Shown one piece after another: positions 38,836 to 47,239 of a DNA stretch of 64,000 bases; the stretch's first letter is position 1, and each line of letters opens with the position of its first letter. The stretch is taken from assembly GCF_000178115.2 (NCBI RefSeq), contig NC_014828.1:2139310-2203309 (forward strand), in the 5' to 3' direction. Under the pieces are notes generated by a model. That model made no database searches, was not told where the DNA came from, and saw only the letters and a list, made by a program, of their open reading frames with translations. Position numbers and translations under genes: made by a program. This DNA is from Ethanoligenens harbinense YUAN-3. Lineage in GTDB: Bacteria; Bacillota; Clostridia; Oscillospirales; Ethanoligenentaceae.

Positions 38836-39369
38836 TCAGCCCTGCCCTGTCAGCTTAACGGCCGCCTGCGGCAGATAACGCAGGCGACCCTCCAGCCTTG
38901 TGGATTCCATCAGACAAATTGTGTCCACCTGCTGCGAAAGGGCCGGCACTTCCAGCATATCCGGATCGTACGCATGCGGGAGCACCACGCGCCTGCCAAG
39001 CGTGATATGCGGCGTATAAGGGCGGTTTTCCAGCATAAAGCCGGCGGCCCGCAGCCGGCCGCAAATCCTTGCCTGCAAGCCTGTCAGCGCCTCGTTTGCC
39101 TGCACGCCCATCCAGACCACATCGCCGCCCCGCCCGGGAAAGCGTCCCCATCCGCCAAGTACGAGTGTGAACGATCCGCCCGCTTCCTCACGCATAGCCT
39201 GTTCCACCAGGTCCGGGCGGGCGGTCTCGCCCAGGAACGCCAACGTCAGATGCAGGTTTTCCCGAGCCGTAAAATGCCCGCGCAGCGCGGCGGATTCCAG
39301 ACGCCCCACGGCATCCATGATCTGCTTTGCAACATCCGGCTCAAACAAAACGGCAATGAACGTTCGCAT
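38836..39369 (-). CDS. thpR: RNA 2',3'-cyclic phosphodiesterase
   Basis: 177 residues of the LigT/2H superfamily. Both HxTx motifs are present: HLTLAFLGE near residue 40 and HITLGR near residue 121. The family opens 2',3'-cyclic phosphates on RNA. Start ATG 39369 is 6 nt after the upstream DUF503 stop, so both are probably one transcript. Confidence 0.92.
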   Translation of the reverse strand: MRTFIAVLFEPDVAKQIMDAVGRLESAALRGHFTARENLHLTLAFLGETARPDLVEQAMREEAGGSFTLVLGGWGRFPGRGGDVVWMGVQANEALTGLQARICGRLRAAGFMLENRPYTPHITLGRRVVLPHAYDPDMLEVPALSQQVDTICLMESTRLEGRLRYLPQAAVKLTGQG

Positions 39370-39375
39370 GATCTC

Positions 39376-39657
39376 TCACCTAATTTCCCTCTGCACACCC
39401 ACAACAGTTGCTTCGGTATTTTGGTCGACAAAATCCAGCACATGGTCCAGAATGCTGTCGGCCTGCACGGCGGAATCGGTCACGCAGGCAATACCCAGCA
39501 CGGCCAACTGGTGGATATCCTGCTCCGCCACCTCGGCGACGGACACATTGAACACATGCCGCAGCTTGGCAAGAAGGCTTTTGACAACCATGCGCTTTTC
39601 CTTGAGCGAATGTGCCCAAGGGATATGCAGCCGTATTTCCAGCACGCCGATTTGCAT
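39376..39657 (-). CDS. DUF503 family protein
   Basis: 93 residues from ATG 39657. The family pattern is IGVLEIRLHIPWAHSLKEKR, then SLLAKLRHVFNVSVAEV and LGIACVTDS. It is a small ferredoxin-like fold protein; relatives sit near ribosome-binding factor genes. Function is unknown. Confidence 0.88.
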   Translation of the reverse strand: MQIGVLEIRLHIPWAHSLKEKRMVVKSLLAKLRHVFNVSVAEVAEQDIHQLAVLGIACVTDSAVQADSILDHVLDFVDQNTEATVVGVQREIR

Positions 39658-39761
39658 CCTCACAACCTCGATTGATCTAATTTGACCCGCCGCGCGACAG
39701 CTTGCGCCCGCAGCCCATTTGGGTTGAACCCATTGTACTACATCCGGCGTGCTTCGTCAAA

Positions 39762-39824
39762 ACCGCCCACAACACCCCCGCATACGCCGCCGGACAGCGG
39801 GCATACGGGGGTGTTGTGGGCGGT
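39762..39824 (-). terminator. very long hairpin terminator
   Basis: Perfect 19-bp arms (39762-39780 and 39806-39824) with a 25-nt loop, starting 4 nt after the stop of the EAL gene. On the minus strand it ends in TTTT. Confidence 0.85.
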
Positions 39825-39827
39825 CAC

Positions 39828-41636
39828 TCAATCAATAAAATAGCAGCTTGTCCACTGCTGTTTGCATTTCTTCTTCAAAACCACCGCATACTCGGCTAGC
39901 TGGTATACATCCTGGAAACAGCGGGAGCTATTGGTCACCCCTGCGATTGAGATGCTCATGATGGGGTACTGCTCCACCTCATTCCTGCGGTTTTTGGCAA
40001 TGATAAATCCCTTTTGCAGATCTTCTTGTACGTAGAATTCCCGCACCTTTTTGTCAAACTCCGCAATGATCTTCTGGCAATAGATGTCCACGTCATATGT
40101 CCGGAAAATGGCGATGAAGTCATCTCCGCCCACATGCCCGACAAACGTGTCCCGCGGCACACAATGCTCCAGGCTGCGCGCCAACATCCCGATAATGCCG
40201 TCGCCCTTTTCAAACCCATAGACATCATTGTAGGCTTTGAAATTGTCGATATCGATGTAGAGGACCGCATATCGCTGCGCATTCTTGATACAGTCGCCAA
40301 GGTTTTGCTCGATCAGCATATTGCCCGGCAGGCCCGTCAGCGGATTTTGGTGCCTGGCATTGGATACCTCGATCTCCGTCGTCTTTTCCAGCAGTGTTTT
40401 GATGGTAACGATGCCCGCATACCGGCCGCCGTTGGTCACCACGATGCAGTCATACAGCTTACCGGTGGGGCGGGACATCGCCATCTTGGACACCACATCG
40501 ATCGGCATCTGATGGTCTACGATCAGCGGATGCTTGTCCATAATCAGAGAAATCGGCCGACGGGCATGCAGACTGAAACCGAACGGGCCGCTCATCATGT
40601 GGTCGATGTGCGTTTTGGTCACCAAGCCCTCCACCACGCCGTGGTTCACCACCGTGATGCCCAGCAACGCGCTGTCTTTTAAGAAGATCTGGTAAACGTC
40701 TTCAGACAGCGTATCCGACGAGACCGTGTGGCTGTTGTAGCAGAGATTCCCAATGTAGATATTGGAGAGGTAATGGTAATACGTGTGGTTCTTGTGCTCG
40801 TTGCGGATACGGATTGCTTCGAGCACCTCCGGCACGACCTCGCAGACGCGCGGCTGCGGCCGCTGGATGAAATAGCCCTGCCCGTAATGTACGCCGATAT
40901 CGATAAGGGTGTCCAGCTCTTCTTCCCGCTCAATTCCTTCGGCAATGAGGGATATCTCCGTCAGGCGGCTGAATTCGTACAGGCTTTTGACCATCGCCCT
41001 CTTATATCCATCCTGATCGATATCGCGGATCAGCTGGATGTCCAGTTTGATATAATGAGGGCGAACATCGGTAATGAGGTTCAGGCCCGAATACCCGGCA
41101 CCCGCGTCGTCGATCGCGATTTTATAATCCTGCCGCTTATAATACTCTATGGTATTTTTGAACCCGTCAAAATCTTTGATGATGCTGCGCTCGGTAATTT
41201 CAAAATGCAGATTTCCCGGAGAAAGTCCGAACGGCTTGAGGTAATCCGCCGTAAAGCCTTGTTGGAATTTGGTATCGTGGATGGTGGCCGGATTGACATT
41301 CAAAAACAGCTTGATCCCCGCCTGCAGGCACATCACCGTTTCCAGCGCTCTGGTGCGGCATAAATTTTCCAGTTCCCAAAGCCGCCCGTATGTTTCTGCA
41401 GCCGCAAAAAGCGCCGTCGGCATACGCAACACCGAGTTTACGGGGCCGCGGGACAAAGCCTCATACCCCAGCACCGACCCGTCCCGCAGGGATATAATGG
41501 GCTGAAAATAGGTCTGAATGTCCCGCTCTGCCAGTATCTTGTTCAGCTCATCCTGGACCGAACGTTTCTGTTCCATTTTATCAACGCTGCCATACGTCTG
41601 CAACAAGAAACAACATCCTTTTCCGTCCATCTGCAT
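39828..41636 (-). CDS. EAL-CBS-GGDEF cyclic-di-GMP signalling protein
   Basis: Up to 602 residues in unusual order. An EAL phosphodiesterase domain is first (~30-270): YEALSRG, FEITER, IDDAGAGYSGL, KLDIQ and AEGIE keep the metal and catalytic acids. A CBS pair (~290-420) follows, then a GGDEF domain (~430-595) whose signature reads GGDDF. So it is probably a c-di-GMP hydrolase with a sensor-like GGDEF. There is no membrane segment. Start is uncertain: ATG 41636 follows a TATAAT but has no ribosome site, while a TTG near 41606 has AAAAGGA upstream. Confidence 0.9.
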   Translation of the reverse strand: MQMDGKGCCFLLQTYGSVDKMEQKRSVQDELNKILAERDIQTYFQPIISLRDGSVLGYEALSRGPVNSVLRMPTALFAAAETYGRLWELENLCRTRALETVMCLQAGIKLFLNVNPATIHDTKFQQGFTADYLKPFGLSPGNLHFEITERSIIKDFDGFKNTIEYYKRQDYKIAIDDAGAGYSGLNLITDVRPHYIKLDIQLIRDIDQDGYKRAMVKSLYEFSRLTEISLIAEGIEREEELDTLIDIGVHYGQGYFIQRPQPRVCEVVPEVLEAIRIRNEHKNHTYYHYLSNIYIGNLCYNSHTVSSDTLSEDVYQIFLKDSALLGITVVNHGVVEGLVTKTHIDHMMSGPFGFSLHARRPISLIMDKHPLIVDHQMPIDVVSKMAMSRPTGKLYDCIVVTNGGRYAGIVTIKTLLEKTTEIEVSNARHQNPLTGLPGNMLIEQNLGDCIKNAQRYAVLYIDIDNFKAYNDVYGFEKGDGIIGMLARSLEHCVPRDTFVGHVGGDDFIAIFRTYDVDIYCQKIIAEFDKKVREFYVQEDLQKGFIIAKNRRNEVEQYPIMSISIAGVTNSSRCFQDVYQLAEYAVVLKKKCKQQWTSCYFID

Positions 41637-41653
41637 GATACGAGCTTAATCGT

Positions 41654-41659
41654 ATTATA
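41654..41659 (-). promoter_or_regulatory. -10 element for the EAL-CBS-GGDEF gene
   Basis: Minus-strand TATAAT 18 nt before ATG 41636. It overlaps an AAGGAGG-like run and has a weak -35, so the leader would be very short. Confidence 0.5.
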
Positions 41660-41778
41660 CACCCCCCTCCTTACAATAGAAAGCAAATATTTCCAACATA
41701 AATGTAATATTTGTGTAAAGCCCGGCAGACGAGGCGGCCGGTTCTGCCGACGGCGCGCCCCCGCGCAGAGCAGCCTGC

Positions 41779-43263
41779 TCAGGAAATATAAAACGATGCG
41801 GAAACGACCGCAAAAGCAAACACCAGCCACCCGGCTGCCGGAACGGCCCACCGCGCGGCCGCCGGACACCGGCGGCGCAGGCGGACAACTGCCAGCCCCA
41901 GAAACCCCGCGCCGGAAAACAGCGTCGGTACGATATAACGGAAGTCCATGGTGCAACCGAACGGATATTTGAGATTGAACACCAAAAACGAACCCATCTG
42001 CAGAATCCACAGGCCGCCAAGCAGAAAACGGGGCAGACGCGGCATCTCTTCGGCGCGCAGCACCCAGACCGTCGCGATGAGCGACAATACAATCAGCACC
42101 AGGTTCAGCATGAGAAGGGGCGCGGCATATACCAGCCCGCTCGTAAAGGTAAATTCCCCGAACATGGAGTTCTTCACCAGATAGAGCCACAGGTTGTAAT
42201 CTCCGTAAGGATTGCAGAAAAAGCTGGTGAACAACTGCCACACAGGGAACGACAAAAACCGGGAGGCAAAACTGTGCCAGCCGATATAAAGCGGCCCGTT
42301 GGTGCTCATCGGTAACACATAACCGAACGGCTGGCCGAAAAGCAGCCAGTTGCGCACCGCATACCAAAGCCCCAGCGGCAGGCAAACCAGCGCAAACAGA
42401 CCGAACTGCGCGATCCGTTTCCTGCGGTCGGCCGCCGACCGCTGCTGCCACAGCGCCGCCAGAAAAACGCCCGCCGTCAGCGGCGCGACCATCACGCCCG
42501 AAACCTTGGTGGTAACCGCCAGTGCGATCACCACCGCCAGCGCCAAAATATTGCGCACTGTTTGGTTTTTGTACCACTTTACGGTGTATAATAGGGATAC
42601 GGCCATCCAGAAAACCATCAGCATATCATTGTTGATGCTGGCCGAAAGGATAAAAAACGTGGGGTGGAACGCAAGCACCGCCATTGCAATCAGTGTGGCC
42701 CTGCGCGGGAAATCCAGCTCCCGGAAAAAGCGCCGGCACACCACCAGCAGCGCGCAGGATGCAAAAGCCGGAACCAGTTTGGCCGCCTCAAACAGCGCCG
42801 TGATGCTTTTCCCAGGCGCCAGCAGCGCATACCCTTTCATCACCATCGCGTCCAGAAAAAACGCTACCGGCGGATGATAAAACAGGCCGGCATTGGTCGA
42901 AGGCAGACGGCCATAGAGAAAGATCGTGGCGACATAGCCCGCGTTCTGAGAACCGAAAACGGTACCGATATCATGCCCGCGCAGATCATAAGGCGTATAC
43001 AACATGTATCCGATGCGCAGTACCAGCCCCGCCGCAACGATCGCCGCGAGCAAGCGGGACGTGCTGAGCCGCCTGTGGATGAACCAATAGCCCGTCAGCA
43101 GCCCAAGTGCCCCCAAAACAGCCAGCATTCCCGTTTTGATCCACGTTGTGGGCAGACCATTCAAACAAACAAACGAAATCGCCAATCCGCACACGATGCC
43201 CACATATGGCCACGGGCCCGCCGCCGGATTCGGGAGCCTGTGTTTCGCTATCCTGCGCTGCAT
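41779..43263 (-). CDS. GT39/ArnT-like membrane glycosyltransferase (PMT family)
   Basis: 494 residues with about twelve transmembrane helices. The first outer loop has YTPYDLRGHDIGTV, where the Asp pair marks GT-C enzymes. YHPPVAFFLDAMVMKG follows. These enzymes move a sugar from a polyprenyl phosphate to a protein or lipid acceptor on the outer face. The start has AAAGGGTGACACC upstream. Acceptor unknown. Confidence 0.87.
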   Translation of the reverse strand: MQRRIAKHRLPNPAAGPWPYVGIVCGLAISFVCLNGLPTTWIKTGMLAVLGALGLLTGYWFIHRRLSTSRLLAAIVAAGLVLRIGYMLYTPYDLRGHDIGTVFGSQNAGYVATIFLYGRLPSTNAGLFYHPPVAFFLDAMVMKGYALLAPGKSITALFEAAKLVPAFASCALLVVCRRFFRELDFPRRATLIAMAVLAFHPTFFILSASINNDMLMVFWMAVSLLYTVKWYKNQTVRNILALAVVIALAVTTKVSGVMVAPLTAGVFLAALWQQRSAADRRKRIAQFGLFALVCLPLGLWYAVRNWLLFGQPFGYVLPMSTNGPLYIGWHSFASRFLSFPVWQLFTSFFCNPYGDYNLWLYLVKNSMFGEFTFTSGLVYAAPLLMLNLVLIVLSLIATVWVLRAEEMPRLPRFLLGGLWILQMGSFLVFNLKYPFGCTMDFRYIVPTLFSGAGFLGLAVVRLRRRCPAAARWAVPAAGWLVFAFAVVSASFYIS

Positions 43264-43387
43264 GGTGTCACCCTTTCTCGTTCAACAATGTTCCCCGCCG
43301 GCCCAAGCGCCGGTCATCTCGTTCCTCCACACTGCGCGCATGCGTGAGCGCACGGCGCATATCCGTTCCATATAAAGGAGTGGTCAC

Positions 43388-44266
43388 ATGAAAACACCGG
43401 AAATTTTTCGCTTTGACGGCACACGTCCCTGCCGTCTGGATGAAATCGACCCTGCGGGCACCGGCCCGTTCCAAAACCGGGAGGAGATTCTGAAAACTTT
43501 TGAAGAAAACAAAGCCATCCTGGCCAAAGAACAGGAAAAACTCTACGCCCAGAAAGATTATACGCTCCTCGTCATCCTGCAGGGGCTGGACGCCGCCGGC
43601 AAGGACGGTGTGATTCGCCATGTGTTCAGCGGGCTCAACCCCGAAGGTGTGAAGGTCTGGAGCTTCAAGCAGCCCAGCGACGAAGAACTCAAACACGATT
43701 TCCTTTGGCGCACGCACACCCATCTGCCCGAACGCGGCCAGGTTGGCATCTTCAACCGCTCGTATTATGAAGAAGTGCTGGTGGTGCGGGTGCACGACCT
43801 GCTGCCGACCGAACATATTCCCCCGAACCTGATAACCAAGCACATCTGGGAAAAGCGCTACCGGGACATTTCGCAGTTTGAAGCATACCTGCGGGAAAAC
43901 GGCATCCTGCCGGTGAAGTTTTTCCTTCACATTTCCAAAGACGAGCAGAAAGAACGTCTGCTTGCCCGCCTGGAAGACCCTTCAAAGAACTGGAAATTCA
44001 GTACTTCCGACGTCAAAGAACGAGCCTTCTGGAACAAATATCAGGCCTGCTATGAGGAGACCGTGAACCATACCGCATCCGCCGGCGCACCGTGGTACAT
44101 TATTCCAGCAGACAAAAAATGGTATGCACGCTACCTGATTTCCCACATTCTCGTGGGCATCGTGCGAGACCTGCACCTGCAATACCCCGAAACCTCCCCG
44201 GAACAACAGAAAGTGCTGGCGGCCTACCGCGACCTGCTGGAACACGGCACCGGTGAGCATGCCTGA
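43388..44266 (+). CDS. polyphosphate:nucleotide phosphotransferase, PPK2 family
   Basis: 292 residues. Walker A QGLDAAGKDG at 65-74 and Walker B-like FNRSYYEEVLVVRVH near residue 125, with lid residues in ERGQVGIFNRSYY. It transfers phosphate from polyphosphate to nucleoside mono- or diphosphates. AAAGGAGTGGTCAC precedes ATG 43388. No ppk1 or ppx is nearby. Confidence 0.92.
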   Translation: MKTPEIFRFDGTRPCRLDEIDPAGTGPFQNREEILKTFEENKAILAKEQEKLYAQKDYTLLVILQGLDAAGKDGVIRHVFSGLNPEGVKVWSFKQPSDEELKHDFLWRTHTHLPERGQVGIFNRSYYEEVLVVRVHDLLPTEHIPPNLITKHIWEKRYRDISQFEAYLRENGILPVKFFLHISKDEQKERLLARLEDPSKNWKFSTSDVKERAFWNKYQACYEETVNHTASAGAPWYIIPADKKWYARYLISHILVGIVRDLHLQYPETSPEQQKVLAAYRDLLEHGTGEHA

Positions 44267-44363
44267 CGGAGCCGCGACACGGTTGACAAAGCGGACCGCG
44301 GCTGCTACACGGAGTCAACCAATAATCAGCTGCGATATCATTTGCAGCATGGGAGGTATGCTT

Positions 44364-45008
44364 ATGCCGACAGACATCCCCGCGGACGATTTTAAAGACT
44401 ACGGGCAATTCCGCAAGCCCACCGGCACGACCGGGCTCGACGTTGTGAACGGGATGAACCGCAGCCATTATGACCTGACCACATGGGGCCTGGCGCATGT
44501 GCGGGTGCAGCCGCAGGACACTCTGCTGGACATCGGGTGCGGCGGCGGCATCACAGTGGAGCGCCTTGCGGTTCTCGCACCGGAAGGCACCGTCTATGGT
44601 GCGGACCATTCGAACGACTGTGTGCAGTGGTCCAAAGAGCGCAACCGCACAGCCATTGCAAACGGCCGGGTGCATATCCGGCAGGCCAGCGTGGAACAAC
44701 TGCCGTTTGACAACGCCTTTTTTGATAAAGTATTCGCCGTCGAAACCGTTTATTTCTGGCCGAATCTTCCGCAAAATTTCGCGGAAGTAGCCCGCATAAC
44801 CAAGCCGGGCGGGCAATTCGTCATCATCCACGAGGCCTATGCGTGCGAGCGGTTCCGGGACCGCAACCGGGAAACCGAAGCCAAGTGCCGCATGCACATT
44901 CCTTCTCCTGAGGAGGCCGTTTCCGGTCTGGAGCAGGCCGGATTCTCAAAGGTGGACGTGGATACGCTGGAAGACCGGAACTGGATGTGCTGCATGGCAA
45001 CCAGATAA
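44364..45008 (+). CDS. class I SAM-dependent methyltransferase
   Basis: 214 residues from ATG 44364, 7 nt after GGGAGG. Motif I is LLDIGCGGGITVERLA, motif II VYGADHSNDCV, and the post-I block LPFDNAFFDKVFAVETVYFW. It is of the Methyltransf_11 type. The substrate is unknown. It lies 97 nt after PPK2 in the same direction. Confidence 0.88.
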   Translation: MPTDIPADDFKDYGQFRKPTGTTGLDVVNGMNRSHYDLTTWGLAHVRVQPQDTLLDIGCGGGITVERLAVLAPEGTVYGADHSNDCVQWSKERNRTAIANGRVHIRQASVEQLPFDNAFFDKVFAVETVYFWPNLPQNFAEVARITKPGGQFVIIHEAYACERFRDRNRETEAKCRMHIPSPEEAVSGLEQAGFSKVDVDTLEDRNWMCCMATR

Positions 45009-45034
45009 GGCCGGGTTCGCTGTCTTTGCAAACG

Positions 45035-45070
45035 ACAAGCCGATATTTCACGATGGAAATATCGGCTTGT
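45035..45070 (+). terminator. inverted repeat after the methyltransferase gene
   Basis: ACAAGCCGATATTTC and GAAATATCGGCTTGT form a perfect 15-bp stem around ACGATG. No T run follows, so termination would be weak. Confidence 0.6.
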
Positions 45071-45183
45071 ATCATAACGGTGTCTCCGCCTGCCGGCTCG
45101 ACGGTTTCTCCGGTATCCATACGATACCACGGCCAAATGAACACCATATGAAATTTTTTAAAACATACCGGTCATGCCCCGCA

Positions 45184-45634
45184 TCACGCGATGCCGCTAA
45201 AAACCGCACCGGGAAAACTGCTGTTCAGATCGTTCTGATGCAACTGCACCATACTGCCAGCCACCGCATTCCGATTCACAGAGCCGGCAAACACCGTCAA
45301 CCCCAACTGCTGCGCCGTATACTGTGACTGCGCATACAACTGGGCTCTGCCGATGCCGCTCAGCGGCGGTTTCGAATCGATGCCGGTCTGGAAAAGCGAC
45401 CGATAGGCCGGCAACTGGCTTTCAGTGTACAGCCCGGAAACATCGGCGTCCAGATTGGATACCGCGCTCAAATCACCGGTCTGCGCGGGCAGGGACAGCG
45501 CGGCCCCCAAGTTCTGCACACCCCATCTGCTTTTGCATCGCGGCGGCATCGTCCGAAAGACCATTGGCACAGGTACTGTTGTTGACAACCTGATAGGTAT
45601 TCCAGTATAATCCGGCCAATTAGCTGACGGTCAT
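45184..45634 (-). pseudogene. small frameshifted gene of unknown family
   Basis: From ATG 45634, with GAGAAGGTGAGAGC upstream, the frame reads MTVS then TAA. The same frame then continues as LAGLYWNTYQVVNNSTCANG until about 45520, where it must shift to remain open. The second frame gives ~110 residues (SLPAQTGDLSAVSNLDADV... to FSGIA) with good composition. One stop and one frameshift are therefore needed to join it. I do not recognise the family. Sequencing error at both spots is possible. Confidence 0.55.
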
Positions 45635-45742
45635 GCTCTCACCTTCTCCCACACATTCATCATACCAATTTCCATATAAAAAAGCAAGGCTGTGTACGGT
45701 GCGCCATCCGTGTTCCCGGAGAAAACCCAAACACGCCCGTCA

Positions 45743-46708
45743 TCACCTGTGCGCGTGCAGATATTGGCCCGCCAGCACGGCAGTATCATGCGCAAACGCG
45801 CCGGGCACATCGCCCTCCCGCAGTTGCCGGTCCAGCCGAAGCAGGCGGTGCAGCATCAGAAATGTGGGCAACTCGTTGGCCTCCTCGCGGGAAATCTTGC
45901 GGTAGGTGCGATAGCCTTCCAGCCATGCGCGCGTCAGCTTGGGCAGCAGCGGATGCAGTTCCATGCCGGAAACAGACGCCGCAAAATCATACAGAAACCA
46001 GCCGTATCCGCAGTCGTCAAAATCCAGAACCGCCACACTGTCACGGTCCAGCAGCAGGTTGGCCGGCCGCAGGTCCGCATGGATGAGGCCGAACCGGTCG
46101 GGCGTGCGCCCAAAACCGGCCAGCCGCTCCCGGACCACCGAAAGCGCGCCAATCAGCTCGCCGGCATCCGCCAGCGTTTCCAGCCGCGATTCGCTCACCG
46201 CTTCGCCGTCCAGCGTCGGGCGGGGCAAACGGCCCGCACAGTTCCAGAGAATGGCGTTCTGATGCAATTGGGCGGCCAGCCCGCCTAATTGCCGGAGCAG
46301 GGCAGCGAACGAGCAGGTATCCGCTTCGGGAGACATACCGCGCAGATAGCTGAACATCATGCAATAATAGTTCTGCGGCAGCAACGGATGGGAGATTTCG
46401 GTGCAGAACGAGCCGGTGCCGCTCTGGAGAGGCTGCGGCACCAGCAGGTTGGAATCGCGCCGGATCTCGCACATCCAAAGCGCCTCGGCAGCCAACTCCT
46501 GCTCGCTGCGACGCAGGCCGGATACGCGCAGCATCACGCGCGTGTCGCTTCTGGGATCTTCCACGATGTAGAAAAGATTATTTTTGCGGCAAAACGGGCG
46601 GCAATGCGCAGTTTCCGAAATATGATAGGCAGAGAAAACTCCCTTGAGCGACTCGGCCGGGGGCTCGATCAACAAAGGCATCCTTTCTTTCACCGGCATC
46701 TGTATCAT
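45743..46708 (-). CDS. APH-fold phosphotransferase
   Basis: 321 residues from ATG 46708; ATG 46714 is also possible but lies only 3 nt from AGGAGG. The kinase core has LIHADLRPANLLLD near residue 208 (the Brenner motif; catalytic Asp) and VLDFDDCGYGWFLYD with the metal-binding Asp. This fold includes choline, homoserine and aminoglycoside kinases. Nothing points to drug resistance. A promoter and a hairpin lie in its 250-nt leader. Confidence 0.85.
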   Translation of the reverse strand: MIQMPVKERMPLLIEPPAESLKGVFSAYHISETAHCRPFCRKNNLFYIVEDPRSDTRVMLRVSGLRRSEQELAAEALWMCEIRRDSNLLVPQPLQSGTGSFCTEISHPLLPQNYYCMMFSYLRGMSPEADTCSFAALLRQLGGLAAQLHQNAILWNCAGRLPRPTLDGEAVSESRLETLADAGELIGALSVVRERLAGFGRTPDRFGLIHADLRPANLLLDRDSVAVLDFDDCGYGWFLYDFAASVSGMELHPLLPKLTRAWLEGYRTYRKISREEANELPTFLMLHRLLRLDRQLREGDVPGAFAHDTAVLAGQYLHAHR

Positions 46709-46863
46709 GTCCATTCTCCTCCTGTTCTCATCCAGGCCTTGTTTGAAGATAGCAGAGCCTTGTCTGTTTCGGCTAAAAATCCGTCGGTTATTTTAAACAA
46801 GGCCCGGTGGAACCACGATGCTGCCCGCCCGCACGCCGACCCGACGGCTTGCGCCCAAAACAC

Positions 46864-46903
46864 AAAGGCGCAGTTGCAAGCAAACACTTGCGACTGCGCC
46901 TTT
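46864..46903 (-). terminator. terminator-like hairpin in the phosphotransferase leader
   Basis: AAAGGCGCAGT(T)GCAAG and CTTGC(G)ACTGCGCCTTT pair over 16 bp around CAAACA. On the minus strand TTTGTGTTTT follows. It sits about 60 nt after the predicted transcript start and 150 nt before the gene, as an attenuator would. Confidence 0.6.
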
Positions 46904-46968
46904 GCAATCACGGCAGGACATCATCCTCACCGATTATACTTCAACACATCATTATACCATTTTGTTGT

Positions 46969-46997
46969 ATTATAAACGAACGTGCGCGGCCTGTCAA
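46969..46997 (-). promoter_or_regulatory. minus-strand sigma-70-type promoter
   Basis: TTGACA (46997-46992), 17-bp spacer, TATAAT (46974-46969): a perfect consensus pair driving the phosphotransferase leader. Confidence 0.85.
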
Positions 46998-47042
46998 GTC
47001 CCTTGCGGCTTTTACCGACCTTTTTGCAAAGCCACCCGCGTG

Positions 47043-47071
47043 TTGACAAGGCGGCCCGGCTCCTGTATACT
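47043..47071 (+). promoter_or_regulatory. queT promoter
   Basis: TTGACA (47043-47048), 17-bp spacer, TATACT (47066-47071). Transcription should begin near 47078, leaving a leader of about 160 nt. Confidence 0.85.
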
Positions 47072-47086
47072 GAAAAAAATCGTATA

Positions 47087-47126
47087 GGACAGTTCGGAAC
47101 CATCCTGTCTCGAAACAAAACTACGG
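47087..47126 (+). promoter_or_regulatory. candidate preQ1 riboswitch aptamer upstream of queT
   Basis: GACAG (47088-47092) pairs with CTGTC (47105-47109). The 12-nt loop is TTCGGAACCATC and the tail is A-rich, CGAAACAAAACTACGG. This 5-bp stem, C-rich loop and AAAAC-containing tail resemble the small preQ1-I aptamer; the AACAAAAC tail also occurs in a known thermophile example. The gene it precedes is a QueT transporter. Covariance-model search was not possible, and classes II and III are alternatives. Confidence 0.6.
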
Positions 47127-47131
47127 AATAC

Positions 47132-47154
47132 AGCCGCCTGTGACACAGGCGGCT
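47132..47154 (+). promoter_or_regulatory. leader hairpin between aptamer and terminator
   Basis: AGCCGCCTGT and ACAGGCGGCT form a perfect 10-bp stem with a 3-nt loop. It may help switch the downstream terminator. Confidence 0.6.
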
Positions 47155-47160
47155 CGGGAT

Positions 47161-47194
47161 GGCGCTGCTTTTCAGGCAGCGCCTGTTTTGTTGT
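47161..47194 (+). terminator. queT leader terminator (expression platform)
   Basis: GGCGCTGC (47161-47168) and GCAGCGCC (47176-47183) pair around a 7-nt loop, then TGTTTTGTTGT. It stands 46 nt before the queT ATG. Confidence 0.8.
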
Positions 47195-47239
47195 ATTGCG
47201 CTTCCGGCGGCGGGATGGGTTTCAAAAAGGAGAAAAAAC

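Larger units (their letters stand above)
46715..47042. other. leader of the phosphotransferase gene and divergent promoter region
   Basis: No supportable gene. On the minus strand it holds a consensus promoter (46969-46997), extra TATAAT copies at 46951-46956 and 46934-46939, and a terminator-like hairpin (46864-46903) between promoter and start codon. Confidence 0.65.

Noticed and set aside
41543-42577. 344-codon minus-strand frame overlapping two genes
   Set aside because: It overlaps the EAL gene start and the GT39-like gene in another frame, and its translation is Arg/Gly/Ala-rich without motifs.
45582-45611. Plus-strand TTGACA-18-TATAAT promoter
   Set aside because: It lies over the coding remnants of the small pseudogene and has no gene downstream on that strand before queT, which has its own promoter. 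Kept only as a note.
46705-46911. Possible 68-codon leader peptide gene on the minus strand
   Set aside because: No ribosome site, and it begins within the hairpin. The translation is not protein-like and it overlaps the kinase start.
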